Notes: generated from the sequence alone by a model not told the origin. Shown: positions 8,856-19,600, numbered from the stretch's first letter. The stretch: DNA of 64,000 nucleotides from Pseudarthrobacter sp. W1I19 (GCF_030817835.1 NZ_JAUSZR010000001.1:2604001-2668000), one strand, 5' to 3'. Translations and numbers: made by a program.

Positions 8856-10080
8856 GCCTGGAGCTCCTGCCGCCGGCTGTGAAGCAGAGCAGCGGGACCT
8901 CCCGCTCGGCCCTGGTCAAAGAACCGTGCTGGCCCACCACTTCCATGGCGGCAGGACGGACACGGCGGGTGTCGTACAGTGCCAGGGGATCCCGTGCAGC
9001 GATCATCACGTCACCGATCCTGCCTTCGACGGCGGGACGAACCGTACCGAAGAGGCCCGCAGCAATTGCGTCCGCCCTGGTGAAGGCCCAGATCCGGTCA
9101 CCGAAACGTGCCCGCCACGCGGCGAGCAGGCGGTCCCGGACGTCCGGGCCGGTTCCGTTTTCCAGGTAAAGGTGGACCATCCTCGGTTCACCGGCCGTGT
9201 GCCGGACCCCTTCCAGCAGCGCAGGTTCGGCCGAGTAGTCAATCCGTTGCTGCTCGGGGACATCCAGCATGCCGTGGTCCGCCGTGAGCAGGATAGTGGT
9301 GCCCGCGGGCAGGGTATTGCTCAGGCGCTTGACGGTAGCGTCGAGCTCTTCGAGCTGATGTTCCCATTGCTCGGACTGGCAGCCGTAGCGGTGCCCGGCC
9401 TTGTCCAGCTCGTTCACGTAGAAGTACATCAGCGACGGGCCCGCGGAGGCCATGGCTTCGGCTGCGGAGGCCGTGCGGGCATGCGAAGTGACTCCGGAAA
9501 TATGCCGGCCGCCCCGCAGGGCGGCGCGGGTCATGGGCGAATCCGCGAACTGGGGCAGGCTGACAGTGGTGACATCCACATGCTCCGCAGCCCGCTCCAG
9601 CACCGTGGGAAAGGGCTGCCAGGCGGCCGGGTCGACGCCGGGATCCCAGTTCCCCAGAAGGTTGACCACCTTGTCCTGGCGCGGATCGAGGACGTCATAG
9701 CCCACCATGCCGTGCTGGCCCGGAGCCTGGCCGGTGCCGAAGCTTGACAGGGCAGCTGCGGTGGTGGACGGGAAGGCGGAATCAAGCCAGACGGGAACTT
9801 CACCTTGCCCGGCCTGCATCACGGAACGCAGGAACGGAGTGTGGGCCGATTTCTGCTTCATCAGGTTCCGGCCCAGCCCGTCCGCGAGGACCACGCACAC
9901 CCGTGAGGCAGCCGGAAGGCCGAGCGTGTTGGCGAACCCGTCCAGGCCCAGGCTTGCCGCGGAGCTGGTCAGCACCTCGGCAATGGAGCGCTGCCCGTAG
10001 GCAGGAGCCGGCGGCATCAGGAACTCAAGGCCTGGCCCGGCGGGAGGAACGATGTCAGTCGGCTGGCGGTCTTCGGGCAT
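8848..10080 (-). CDS. Alkaline phosphatase family protein (nucleotide pyrophosphatase / phosphodiesterase type)
   Basis: A 410-aa protein of the type-I phosphodiesterase / nucleotide pyrophosphatase (alkaline phosphatase) superfamily. Residues about 45-60 carry CVVLADGLGRNLM (first metal-binding Asp). The nucleophile region is LDSAFPSTTAAALSSF (Thr in PSTT). Distal metal ligands are in ILLTADHGMLDVP (ADHG) and VGQHGSLT (GQHGS). There is no signal peptide, so a cytoplasmic location is likely. The start ATG 10080 overlaps the DUF5998 stop by one base (TGATG), and its end overlaps tdk. The substrate cannot be read from sequence; related actinobacterial proteins lie in the same DUF5998 neighbourhood. 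Confidence 0.88.
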   Translation of the reverse strand: MPEDRQPTDIVPPAGPGLEFLMPPAPAYGQRSIAEVLTSSAASLGLDGFANTLGLPAASRVCVVLADGLGRNLMKQKSAHTPFLRSVMQAGQGEVPVWLDSAFPSTTAAALSSFGTGQAPGQHGMVGYDVLDPRQDKVVNLLGNWDPGVDPAAWQPFPTVLERAAEHVDVTTVSLPQFADSPMTRAALRGGRHISGVTSHARTASAAEAMASAGPSLMYFYVNELDKAGHRYGCQSEQWEHQLEELDATVKRLSNTLPAGTTILLTADHGMLDVPEQQRIDYSAEPALLEGVRHTAGEPRMVHLYLENGTGPDVRDRLLAAWRARFGDRIWAFTRADAIAAGLFGTVRPAVEGRIGDVMIAARDPLALYDTRRVRPAAMEVVGQHGSLTRAEREVPLLCFTAGGRSSRRG

Positions 10081-10823
10081 CAGCGCTGCTGGTGCCCGCG
10101 GCTGAGGCGGTTGCCGAACACGCCCGCACGCGGCCGCGGCGGCATGGACTGGACGTGCGGCTGCGGGGCAGGCGAACCGGTGTTCACGGCACGGAGCGCC
10201 CGGGCAAACAGCTTGGCGTCCTGGACGGCCTGCAGCCCGTCGGCCTCGGCACTGATGCGCAGCACAATGTCTTCCTGCGCAATGGTGCCGCTGTAGCCAT
10301 GGTCCGCTTCGCACTGGGGGTCGCCGCAGCTGGCCGGCCCCATGTCCAGCCGCTGGCCGCCGGACCACGCGATGGACAGCGTGACTTCACGGACGGGGTC
10401 CGAGGGCTTGTAGTTCTGCGGCTGCGAGTACATGTAGCTAAGCACCACGGACCGGATCTGGGCCACGGGGACGGACTCGGTGGAAATCTGGGCCACGATC
10501 TGTTCGCCGGCATCATCAAGCTGCTGGTCATCCACATGCGTGATGACCAGCATGTCCGCGGTCAACACCAGAACCGTAATGTGGCGGCGGACTTCGGCGC
10601 GGTCAAAGTGGGTCTCCAGGTGCACCAGGTGCGCCACGCAGTCGCGGCCGTCCAGGGCGTCGTCCACAACATCTGCCACGAGGCGGGGGTAGAAGCCGGC
10701 CTTCTGCAGGGCGCCTTCGAGGCTCTGGCCTTGTGCGGTGTGGCTGTGTGAGCTGTGGTGGCGGACTGCCTGGGTTTCGTTGCCGGGCGTTTCGGGCGCC
10801 GAAGCGGGAGGCTGTGAGCTCAT
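10080..10823 (-). CDS. DUF5998 family protein
   Basis: A 247-aa protein; the start MSSQPPASAPET at ATG 10823 begins the family sequence. A disordered 40-residue N-terminus precedes a globular domain containing LEGALQKAGFYPRLVADVVD, HLVHLETHFDRAEVRRHITVL and SVVLSYMYSQPQNYKPSD. These match the uncharacterised DUF5998 family found near phosphodiesterase-like genes in Micrococcales. A Cys pair appears in ASCGDPQCEADHGYSG, but there is no complete zinc ribbon. The C-terminal 30 residues are Pro/Arg-rich. The TGATG overlap with the phosphatase gene indicates a DUF5998 / phosphatase / tdk operon. Function unknown. Confidence 0.8.
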   Translation of the reverse strand: MSSQPPASAPETPGNETQAVRHHSSHSHTAQGQSLEGALQKAGFYPRLVADVVDDALDGRDCVAHLVHLETHFDRAEVRRHITVLVLTADMLVITHVDDQQLDDAGEQIVAQISTESVPVAQIRSVVLSYMYSQPQNYKPSDPVREVTLSIAWSGGQRLDMGPASCGDPQCEADHGYSGTIAQEDIVLRISAEADGLQAVQDAKLFARALRAVNTGSPAPQPHVQSMPPRPRAGVFGNRLSRGHQQR

Positions 10824-10864
10824 TACCCCATTTTCACAGATCGGCCGGACTCTTGCTAACCGCG

Positions 10865-13549
10865 TCAGCCCAGCATGGCCCGGCGCGCGCTGTCCGTGCG
10901 CTGGGCGGGGTTGCCGATCCGAATGTCTGCGGCAAGTATTGTCAAACCCCCGGTCCCGCACAGAACGGGGTTGAATTCCACCAGGGCGATTTCGGGGTGG
11001 TTGTCCTTCAACCAGGCGAGCCGGCCGGCCAGGTCCTCGAGCGCAGCCACATCCACCGCCGGCAGGCCCTGGTAACCGAACAGCTTCCGCGAAGCACGCG
11101 GGCCGCGGATGAAGTCGTCCACGTCGGCCGCGGACAATGGCGGCACCCGGTGCGACCAGTCGTCCAGCAGGTTCACGGCGTCCCCGGCGAGCCCGAACGA
11201 GATGACCGGCCCCAGCAGCGGATCCTCGATGGCCCGGAACGTGCACGCCTGGCCAACAGGGGCCATGCTCTGCACTTCCAGTGCGGGGTCGCCGTAGTTG
11301 GAGAGTACCCGCCGCATCTGCAGCACGTTCTGGCGCAGCGACTCCGCATCCTGAATGTCCAAACGCACTCCGCCGAGGTCAAGCCGGTGCCGCAGGGCAG
11401 GATCGGTGGTCTTCAACACCACCGGCCAGCCCAGCGCTTCGGCCGCCTCAACCGCCTCGTCGGGAGTATCAAAGCCCACGGAAGGCAGCACCGTGATGCC
11501 GTAGTGGCCCAGCAGGGACGCGGCCGCAGCAGGATCCAGGCGTTTGAGCTGCTCGCCCTTGACGTCCCCCAGCAGGGCTTCGAGTTCAGACCGCGCGAGC
11601 TCCGGACTGCAGCCGTCCGGCTCCACAAAATGGCCCTGGTCCCGGGACACCCATTCCGAGTACCTGGCCACAGCCGCGAGCGCGGCCACTGCAGCACCGG
11701 GATTGGAGAAGCAAGGCACGGCGCGTTCCGGGGCACCCACCATTCCCTCCACGTAAATCGACGCGTCCAGTATCCCGGTGAACGCCGCCACCACGGGCTT
11801 GCCGGCTATGGCCGAGCACTCGGCCAGTACTTCGGCGATGCTGTCCACGGTCAGTCCGCGCGCGGGCAGGAGCGCGGCCACCGCGGAGTGGACATTGTCC
11901 TGCTCCAGCACCTTGAGCAGGCTGGCCCTGAGCGCGGGAAGGGCAACTGACTGCCCTGCGTCGAGATCCACGCCCGTCACCAGTTCTTCGACGGTGAGCC
12001 CCTGGGAGGAGGCGCTGTCCGCCACCACATTGCCCAACGCGTGCGAGTTGCTGAAGATTGCCAGCCCCGGCCCCAGGGGAAGGGGCTGGCCGGACACCAC
12101 CTGCGCCACGTCCATCAGCTGCTCGATGGTTTCCACCCGGATCACACCGGACTGGCGCAGCATGGCGTCCAGTGCCCCGGAAGGCGCCTGCGTGGTCCGG
12201 ACGGCATGCCCCGGCGGCAGCCGCAGCCCCATGGCATCGGACTTCGCCACAATCACCGGGCGGGTCCGGGCCAGCCGCCGTGCGAGCCGGGAAAACTTGC
12301 GCGGGTTGCCAATCGATTCAAGGTAAAGGCCGACGGCGGCCGTGTCGGGATCGTCTTCCCAGTACTGCATCATGTCGTTGCCCGAAACATCGGCCCGGTT
12401 CCCTGCGGACAGGAACGTCGACAATCCCAGCCGGCGCCGGCTTGAGGCGGCGTAGAGCGAGACACCAATCGCCGCTGATTGGCTGAACAGGCCCAGTCCC
12501 CCGCGCAGCGGGAGCGTAGGCGCCATGGATGCGTTCAAGGACACGTCCGGGTTGGTGTTCACGATGCCCAGGGAGGCCGGGCCAATCACGCGCATGCCGC
12601 TGGCCCTGGCCTGACGCACGAGGTCACGCTGGCGCAGAAGGCCGCGTTCGCCGTCGTCCGCGAAGCCTGCGGACGCGACCACTAGCCCCCTGACGCCCGC
12701 GGCTGCGCAGTCCGACACCACGGCGGGCACTTCCTCATAGGGCACGGCCACCACGGCGAGCTGGACGGGCTCCGGAACCTCGGACAGCTTGCCGAAGGAC
12801 AGCATGCCGGCAAGTTCCAGCGCTTCGGGGTTGATCGCGTAGACCGGGCCGCGGAACCCGCCTTCGATGATGTGCTCCAGCAGCTGGTATCCCACTGTGC
12901 CCCATTTGCGGCTGGCACCGATGACGGCAATGGACGACGGCGTCAGCAGGTCCCGCACGCTCCTCGCCTCAGCACGGTGCTCGCGGGATTCCATCACTGC
13001 CCGCGACTTCTCAGTGGGATCGATGTTGAACTCGAGGCTCACGACACCGTCGTCAAAATGCCGCCGGACGTCGTACCCGGCGTCGGAGAACACCATCAGC
13101 ATTTTCCGGTTCTCCGGTAGCACCTCGGCGCTGAACCGCCGGATCCCGTTTTCGTGGGCCGCGGCGGCAAGGTGTTCCAGCAGGATGGAGCCGATCCCCC
13201 GCCCCTGGTGGGCGTCGGAAATGTTGAATGCCACCTCCGCCTCGGTGGGGTCATCGAGCCGGTCATACCGGCCGATGCCAACAATTTCGCCGCGGATGGT
13301 GATCACAAAAGCCACCCGGTCTTTGTAGTCAACCTCCGTGAAGCGCTTAAGCTCTTTACTGGACAACCTGGCTTTGAACGCGAAGAAGCGCATGTAGATT
13401 GAGTCCTGCGACTGCCCGATATGGAAGGCCTGGACGGCATCGGCGTCGGACGGGTGGATTGGCCTCAGGTGGGCCGTTCCGCCGTCCCGCAGTACGACAT
13501 CGGCTTCCCAATGTTCCGGATATTCGCCGTCCCCGGGCTGATCCACCAT
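10865..13549 (-). CDS. GNAT acetyltransferase fused to an ADP-forming acyl-CoA synthetase-like module (Pat-type protein acetyltransferase)
   Basis: An 894-aa multidomain protein. Residues 20-170 are a GNAT domain with the acetyl-CoA loop QGRGIG at 115-120. Residues about 200-330 are a CoA-binding domain (IAVIGASRKWGTVGYQLLE), about 345-640 are succinyl-CoA-ligase-like domains, and about 670-885 are an ATP-grasp domain. This is the order seen in actinobacterial Pat-type lysine acetyltransferases, which acetylate and silence AMP-forming acyl-CoA synthetases. The segment aligned to the phosphohistidine loop (SHTG in active enzymes) reads RTTQAP at residues 451-456, so the phosphoryl-carrying His is absent. 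That argues for regulatory acetylation rather than acetate/ATP metabolism. A -10 box TAGGCT lies 6 nt before the ATG. Confidence 0.85.
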   Translation of the reverse strand: MVDQPGDGEYPEHWEADVVLRDGGTAHLRPIHPSDADAVQAFHIGQSQDSIYMRFFAFKARLSSKELKRFTEVDYKDRVAFVITIRGEIVGIGRYDRLDDPTEAEVAFNISDAHQGRGIGSILLEHLAAAAHENGIRRFSAEVLPENRKMLMVFSDAGYDVRRHFDDGVVSLEFNIDPTEKSRAVMESREHRAEARSVRDLLTPSSIAVIGASRKWGTVGYQLLEHIIEGGFRGPVYAINPEALELAGMLSFGKLSEVPEPVQLAVVAVPYEEVPAVVSDCAAAGVRGLVVASAGFADDGERGLLRQRDLVRQARASGMRVIGPASLGIVNTNPDVSLNASMAPTLPLRGGLGLFSQSAAIGVSLYAASSRRRLGLSTFLSAGNRADVSGNDMMQYWEDDPDTAAVGLYLESIGNPRKFSRLARRLARTRPVIVAKSDAMGLRLPPGHAVRTTQAPSGALDAMLRQSGVIRVETIEQLMDVAQVVSGQPLPLGPGLAIFSNSHALGNVVADSASSQGLTVEELVTGVDLDAGQSVALPALRASLLKVLEQDNVHSAVAALLPARGLTVDSIAEVLAECSAIAGKPVVAAFTGILDASIYVEGMVGAPERAVPCFSNPGAAVAALAAVARYSEWVSRDQGHFVEPDGCSPELARSELEALLGDVKGEQLKRLDPAAAASLLGHYGITVLPSVGFDTPDEAVEAAEALGWPVVLKTTDPALRHRLDLGGVRLDIQDAESLRQNVLQMRRVLSNYGDPALEVQSMAPVGQACTFRAIEDPLLGPVISFGLAGDAVNLLDDWSHRVPPLSAADVDDFIRGPRASRKLFGYQGLPAVDVAALEDLAGRLAWLKDNHPEIALVEFNPVLCGTGGLTILAADIRIGNPAQRTDSARRAMLG

Positions 13550-13561
13550 AGGCTTAGCCTA
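13549..13561. promoter_or_regulatory. Palindromic -10 region shared by the Pat-type gene and parC
   Basis: TAGGCTTAGCCTA is a perfect inverted repeat about one centre base. On the minus strand TAGGCT (13561-13556) stands exactly 6 nt before the Pat-type ATG. On the plus strand TAGGCT (13549-13554) or TAGCCT (13555-13560) could serve as the -10 of the parC transcript. No strong -35 is visible on either side. Confidence 0.45.
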
Positions 13562-13625
13562 GCCAAAAACTATGGCAGCACACCCCCGTTCGCTGCTCAG
13601 TACCCAGAAGGATTTACCAACCCCC

Positions 13626-16130
13626 ATGGCCCGCCGCCAAAGTTCAGCCCCTCCCGTGGACAACACCCCCTACACGGAGAACATCGTTGATATCGATGTC
13701 ACCTCCGAGATGGAGGGCTCCTTCCTCGAGTACGCGTATTCGGTGATCTACTCGCGGGCGCTTCCGGACGCCCGGGACGGCCTGAAACCCGTGCAGCGGC
13801 GCATCCTCTACATGATGAGTGACATGGGGCTGCGCCCCGACCGGGGCCACGTCAAGAGCGCGCGCGTGGTGGGCGAGGTCATGGGCAAGCTGCACCCGCA
13901 CGGCGACACCGCCATCTACGACGCCATGGTGCGCATGGCCCAGGACTTCTCCCTGCGGCTGCCGCTGATCGACGGGCACGGCAACTTCGGATCGCTCGAC
14001 GACGGCCCGGCGGCCCCGCGCTACACCGAGGCCCGGATGGCTGCCGCCGCCCTTACCCTCACCGATCACCTCGATGAGGACGTGGTGGACTTTGTCCCCA
14101 ACTACGACAACCAGCTGACCCAGCCGGAAGTCCTGCCCGCCGCGTTCCCCAACCTGCTGGTCAACGGCGCCACGGGCATCGCCGTCGGCATGGCCACCAA
14201 CATGGCCCCGCACAACCTGGTGGAAGTCATCTCCGCCGCCCGGCACCTGATCGCCAACCCGGACGCCACCCTGGATGACCTCATGCGGTTCGTCCCCGGC
14301 CCGGACCTGCCCAGCGGCGGCCGGATCGTGGGGCTGGACGGCATCCGCGATGCCTACGCCACCGGACGCGGATCCTTCAAGACCCGCGCCAAGGTGGAGG
14401 TCGAACAGCTGTCGGCACGCCGGACCGGACTGGTGGTCACTGAACTCCCCTACATGGTGGGCCCCGAAAAGGTCATTGAAAAGATCAAGGACGCCGTCAA
14501 CGCCAAGAAGCTGACCGGCATCAGCGACATCGTTGACCTGACGGACCGCAAGCACGGGCTGCGGCTGGTCATCGAACTCAAGAACGGCTTCAACCCCAAC
14601 GCCGTGCTCCAGCAGCTCTACCGCTACTCGCCGATGGAGGATTCCTTCGGCATCAACAACGTGACCCTGGTAGATGGCCAGCCGCAGACCCTGGGCCTGG
14701 TGCAGCTGCTGACTGTCTACGTGAACCACCGGATCGACGTGGTGCGCCGCCGCACCGTGTACCGGCTGGGCAAGAAGAAGGACCGCCTCCACCTGGTGGA
14801 GGGCCTGCTCATCGCCATCGTGGACATCGACGAGGTCATCCAGATCATCCGGTCCTCGGACGAGGCCGCAGCCGCCCGCGCCCGCCTGATGTCCATTTAC
14901 GACCTCACCGAAATCCAGGCGAACTACATCCTGGAACTGCGCCTCCGCCAGCTGACCAAGTACTCCCGGATCGAGCTGGAGAAGGAACAGGACGAGCTGC
15001 GCCGCGAAATCGCCGAACTGGAAGCCATCCTCGCCTCGGACGAGCGGCTGCGCACCCTGGTCTCGGACGAACTCGGCGCCATCGCCGAAGAGCACGGGAC
15101 CCCGCGCCGCACCCTCCTGCTCGAGTCCGAAGCCGTCTCGCCTACCGTGGCCGCCGAACTCGCGGCCCCGGGCAAGAAGGGCAAGGCCGTACCGCTGGCA
15201 CTGGAGATTGCCGACGATCCCTGCTGGGCCATCCTCACCGCCTCCGGACAGATCGCCCGCACCAGCAACCAGGAGCCCCTCGTAGAAGCCGGGCCCCGGA
15301 GCAAGCACGATGTGTTTACCTCCGTAGTAAAGTCGTCGGCACGCGGCGAGATCGCCGCTGTTACCTCATCCGGGCGCATGCTCCGCCTGCAGGTGATGGA
15401 CATGCCGGTTCTGCCCCCTGTTTCGGGCCTGCCCAACCTTGCCGGCGGTGTCCCGGCGAAGGACTTCATCACCCTGCAGAAGGGTGAATCCCTGGTGGCC
15501 TTCGCCCGGCTGGATGAAGTCCTGGCCATCGGCACCGCGCAGGGCGTAGTGAAGCGGGTCCAGCCGGACTACCCCCTGAACCGCGAGGACTGGGAAATCA
15601 TTTCGCTCAAGGACAAGGACTTCGTGGTGGGCGTGGCGCCTGCCGGCGAGGACGACGCCGAACTGGTGTTCCTGACCAGCCAGGCCCAGCTGCTCAAGTT
15701 CGGGGCTGCTGCAGTACGGTCACAGGGCCGGACGGCCGGTGGAATGGCCGGCATAAAACTCGCCCCGGGTGACAAGGTCTTGTTCTTTGGCGCCATCCAC
15801 CCCAAGGATGAAGCGGCCGTGGTGGTGACCATCGCAGGCACCACCGGCGCGCTCCCCGGAACGGCTCCGGGCACCGCCAAGGTGACGGCGTTCTCCGAAT
15901 ACCCGGCCAAGGGACGCGCCACGGCGGGCGTCCGGGCGCACCGTTTCCTGAAGGGCGAGGACACCCTCCTGCTGGCCTGGGCCGGCCATGGCCCGGCCAA
16001 GGCGTCGTCCGCTGCCGGGGTGGCGCGGTCCCTTCCCCAGGAGCACGGCCGGCGCGACGGTTCGGGTGTCCCACTATCGCAGCCGGTGGATGTGGTGGGG
16101 CCTGCCATGGCCTGGGCCGATCCCGCTTAG
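13626..16130 (+). CDS. parC: DNA topoisomerase IV subunit A (type IIA topoisomerase)
   Basis: Breakage-rejoining subunit of a type IIA topoisomerase, working with the ParE homologue at 24604-26712. At 834 aa from ATG 13626 ([10 protein letters not shown]), it has the winged-helix core with [20 protein letters not shown], the catalytic Tyr133 in [10 protein letters not shown] and [12 protein letters not shown]. Thr95 in that last motif occupies the quinolone-determining Ser position. A coiled-coil tower region (about 430-500) precedes a degenerate beta-pinwheel C-terminal domain with no clear GyrA-box, which favours Topo IV over gyrase. An in-frame ATG at 13572 would add 18 unconserved residues. 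AGAAGGA about 13 nt before 13626 is a weak ribosome site. Actinobacteria usually also carry a separate gyrase, not in this window. Confidence 0.9.
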   Translation: MARRQSSAPPVDNTPYTENIVDIDVTSEMEGSFLEYAYSVIYSRALPDARDGLKPVQRRILYMMSDMGLRPDRGHVKSARVVGEVMGKLHPHGDTAIYDAMVRMAQDFSLRLPLIDGHGNFGSLDDGPAAPRYTEARMAAAALTLTDHLDEDVVDFVPNYDNQLTQPEVLPAAFPNLLVNGATGIAVGMATNMAPHNLVEVISAARHLIANPDATLDDLMRFVPGPDLPSGGRIVGLDGIRDAYATGRGSFKTRAKVEVEQLSARRTGLVVTELPYMVGPEKVIEKIKDAVNAKKLTGISDIVDLTDRKHGLRLVIELKNGFNPNAVLQQLYRYSPMEDSFGINNVTLVDGQPQTLGLVQLLTVYVNHRIDVVRRRTVYRLGKKKDRLHLVEGLLIAIVDIDEVIQIIRSSDEAAAARARLMSIYDLTEIQANYILELRLRQLTKYSRIELEKEQDELRREIAELEAILASDERLRTLVSDELGAIAEEHGTPRRTLLLESEAVSPTVAAELAAPGKKGKAVPLALEIADDPCWAILTASGQIARTSNQEPLVEAGPRSKHDVFTSVVKSSARGEIAAVTSSGRMLRLQVMDMPVLPPVSGLPNLAGGVPAKDFITLQKGESLVAFARLDEVLAIGTAQGVVKRVQPDYPLNREDWEIISLKDKDFVVGVAPAGEDDAELVFLTSQAQLLKFGAAAVRSQGRTAGGMAGIKLAPGDKVLFFGAIHPKDEAAVVVTIAGTTGALPGTAPGTAKVTAFSEYPAKGRATAGVRAHRFLKGEDTLLLAWAGHGPAKASSAAGVARSLPQEHGRRDGSGVPLSQPVDVVGPAMAWADPA

Positions 16131-16139
16131 ACTGCTTCC

Positions 16140-16658
16140 ATGCCTATCGTTCCTGATGAAAAGGACTGGACCTGGGTCCTGACCCGTCCCTGCCCGGAAT
16201 GCTCGTTCGACGCCTCCACCACCACGCCTTCCACGGTGCCCGGGACAATCGAAAGCATGCTGCCGCGCTGGCGCGCAGTTCTTCGCCGGCCGAACGTGGC
16301 CGAGCGTCCGGATGACCAGACGTGGTCAGCGCTGGAGTACGCCTGCCACGTCCGGGACGTGTTCAGCCTGTTTGACCAGCGGCTGAACCTCATGCTGGAT
16401 TCAGACGACGCCCGGTTCGAGAACTGGGACCAGGACCAGACGGCCATCGACAAGGACTACCCCAACGCCGATCCGGCCGTTGTCAGCGCCGAACTGACGG
16501 CTGAAGGCAAGCAGGCCGCCGAGTCCTTTGCCGCCGTCCGGGAGTCGGAATGGGGCCGCAAAGGGCTGCGCAGCAACGGCGCCCAATTCACGGTCTTGAC
16601 GCTGTCCCAGTACTTCCTGCACGACGTTGTCCACCACCTTCACGACGTGGACGGCTGA
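16140..16658 (+). CDS. DinB-family protein (putative metal-dependent enzyme)
   Basis: A 172-aa protein with the four-helix DinB/YfiT-like fold. Its metal-binding histidines are likely in WSALEYACHVRDVFSLF and in the C-terminal FLHDVVHHLHDV. The first 30 residues (CPECSFDAST) contain a conserved Cys-x-x-Cys seen in the actinobacterial subgroup. Members of the superfamily include mycothiol-dependent maleylpyruvate isomerases and bacillithiol transferases, so a mycothiol-dependent reaction is possible but unproven. A -10-like TAGACT at 16128-16133 ends 6 nt before the ATG, suggesting a leaderless mRNA. The last 19 bp overlap the convergent cydDC gene. Confidence 0.85.
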   Translation: MPIVPDEKDWTWVLTRPCPECSFDASTTTPSTVPGTIESMLPRWRAVLRRPNVAERPDDQTWSALEYACHVRDVFSLFDQRLNLMLDSDDARFENWDQDQTAIDKDYPNADPAVVSAELTAEGKQAAESFAAVRESEWGRKGLRSNGAQFTVLTLSQYFLHDVVHHLHDVDG

Positions 16659-19600
16659 TCCCCCGCATAGGACGGCACCAGGTTTCCGCCGGCGGTTCCT
16701 GAACCCGGGTTCTCTGAACGCTGGCCCTCTGAAACGGCCGCCAGCACCAGGCGGGCATCCTCGGGCCGGATATCTGCCGGGTTGTGTGTCACCAGCACCA
16801 CGGTGCGGTGGCGCAGCCCCTGCCGCAGGTCCGCCAGCATGGCCCGGGCCGACTCCGCATCCAGGTGAGCGGTGGGCTCATCCAACAGGATCACCTCGGC
16901 CCCGGTCATCAGGGTGCGGGCCACCGCCAGGCGCTGGCGCTCGCCGCCGCTGAGGAATGCCCCGCCCGGCCCGATCCTGGTATCCAGGCCTGCCGGCAAC
17001 CGCTCCAGGAGGCCCGTGAGGCCTACCGAGGCGAGCACCTCCAGCAGTTGAGCATCCGCCGGCTGTTTGTCGTCCGTTGCTTCGTTGCCGGGCTTGCCCA
17101 GCAGGAGGTTTCCGCGGATCGTCGAATCAAACAGGTGCGCTTCCTGCGGGCACCACGCGGGCCGGCCGGTCACACCGATCCGCCCTGCGGCCACGGGAAG
17201 GAATCCCAGCAGGACTGACAGCAGGGTGGACTTTCCCGATCCCGACGGGCCGGTCACGGCCAACCACCGCCCCGGTTCAGCCACGGCATCCAGGCCGAAA
17301 AACACTGGTGCACCGCCTGGCCAGGCCGCTGACAGGCTGGCCAGTTCGACGCCGGGACGGCCGCCCGGGCGGGCAGGAACAGTCTGAAGTCCATCACCCT
17401 CGCTCCTGCCGGGCGCATCGTCCAGGGCACCCGACTCCGCGACCCGCTCCATCACTGTCCGCAGCGCCGGGAACTGGCGTACCGCCGTCGTCATCGCCGC
17501 GAATGGTTCCACCAGCGCGAGGAGCAGCAGGACCACCACCGCTGCAGTTTCCGGGGCAAGCTGGCCCGCGAGCACGGCCGGGCCCGAGAGCCACGCGGCG
17601 CCCAGCGCTGCGGCTGCGCAGGCGGCAGTCGTGAGGGCCTGGCCCAGGCCATCCGCCCAGGCTGACCGCTGGGAAGCCTTAGTGGCGGTGCGGTCCTGGG
17701 CGCGGAGGCCATCCAGGACGCTTGGAGCTGCGCCGTTAGCGTGCAGGTCAGCACGGGCGTCAAGGGCTGCCGCCACACGCCGCAGGACACCGGCGCGGAG
17801 GAGCTGCTCGCTGGTGGCGGATTTGCGGTCGCCCCAGAGTGCTGCTGCGGGGGCGAGCAGGAGGCTCACCACGCAGGCACCGAGCACGGCCGGAAGCGCG
17901 GCGGGCACCAGCAGCGACGTGGTGGCCAGGGCCAGCACAGAAACCGACAGCGCCGTGACCGGCGGCAGGACCACCCGCGGCAGGAGATCGCGGACGGTGT
18001 CGACGTCGTCAATCACCGTTCCCAGGACGTTGCCGCCCTGAAGCAGGCGCCGCAGCGGCAGCGCGCGCCGGCTCAGCGACTCCCAGAGCCGGCCCCGGAG
18101 CCGGGTCAGCGCCGAGAACACGGCGTCGTGCAGGAGAAGCCGTTCGCAGTACCGCAGCACCGCCCGGCCGATCCCGAAGAACCGCACGCCAACAATCGCG
18201 GTCAGCAGGTACAGGATGGGCGGCTGCCCGGCGGCACGGATAATAAGCCAGCCGGACAGGCCGGACAGGGCGACGGCGAAGATTGCCGCCAGGGTGCCCA
18301 CGACGGCCGCACCCGCGGCCTTGCCCCGCACGGGCGCCAGGAGTGCGGACAGCAGGCGCACGGCGCCGGGTCGGCTGGGTTTGGTTTGGGTGGCGCCGGG
18401 CCGGGCGTTGCCCTCGTTGTGCGCCAGGGGTTCCGCTGCATCCGGCCGGGCTTCCATGGAGGCCGCCATGCTGCTGCTCGAAGCCGCCGCGGGGCCGGTC
18501 TGCGCGGCTGCCGCAGGAGCCGGGGATGTGAGGCCGCTTCCGGCCACGGGCACGAGGTGTTCGGCGAGCGCCCGCGTACGTTCCTCGTGGGCTACCAGGA
18601 TGACCGTCACCTGCCCGCGGAGGTTCCTGATGGTGTCTTCCACCAGCATCGCCGACTCGCCGTCCAGATGCGCAGTGGGTTCATCCAGCAGGAGCACCGT
18701 GGCGCCGGCCTCGATCCGGGCCAGACCGCGGGCCAGCGCCACGCGGCGCAGTTCGCCGGGGCTGAGCTCCGCCGGGTGCTTGCCGGCAAGGTGGGCGGCC
18801 GCCGCCCGCGCCAGGCAGACTCGGGCTGCTGCCTCGGCGGCGTGGCGGCGGGGACGGTTGGCCTCTGTGCCCGTTTTACCGGACAGGTACAGTACAACCT
18901 CGTCGAGGACCGTTTCCGCCACCATCACCGGGTGCTGCGGCACCCACGCGATATCGTGCCGGTCCAGGCCGGAGATGGTGCCGCTGACAGTGGTACCTGC
19001 TCCATGCCCGATGGTCCCCGCCAGGACACCCAGGACCGTGCTCTTGCCGGCTCCGCTGGGGCCGTCCACGGCGGTGATCCGGCTTTGCGGGGCTGTGAAG
19101 GTGAGCGGGCCGACGGCGGGCTGCGGCCTTCCGTCATAACTCACCGTGAGTGCCGTGACGGTGATGGGAGCACCAGGCCTGCCGGCGCGGGCGGCGGGAA
19201 GCGGCTGCGGCTCGGGCGCTTCTGTGACGGCGGTGGTTTCGGCGAGCGCCACCCTGCCGTCGTCGCTGGCATGGTGGGCGGTGCCAAGCTCGCGCAGCGG
19301 CAGGTAACAGTCGGGTGCCAGGATCAGGGCCAGCAGTCCGGCTTCCAGCGGCATGTCGCCGTGCACCAGCCGCACGCCGATGAACACGGCCACGACGGCA
19401 ACAGAGATGGTGGCGATCAGTTCCAGCGCCAGGGCCGAGAGGAACGCGGTCCGCAAAGTTCCCATGGTGCGGGACCGGTATTCCTCCGAAATCTCCTCCA
19501 GCGCTTTGCGCTGGGCGGAGGCACGTCCCAGGCCCACCAGCACGGGAAGCCCCTTGGCGAGCTCCAGCATGTGGGTGGAGAGCCGGGCAAGGGCGGCCTG

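Noticed and set aside
13644..15308. Long open frame antisense to parC, and similar long antisense frames within cydDC, cydA/cydB and lpdA
   Set aside because: Typical high-GC shadows: no ribosome site, no recognisable domain, composition that mirrors the codon bias of the sense gene.
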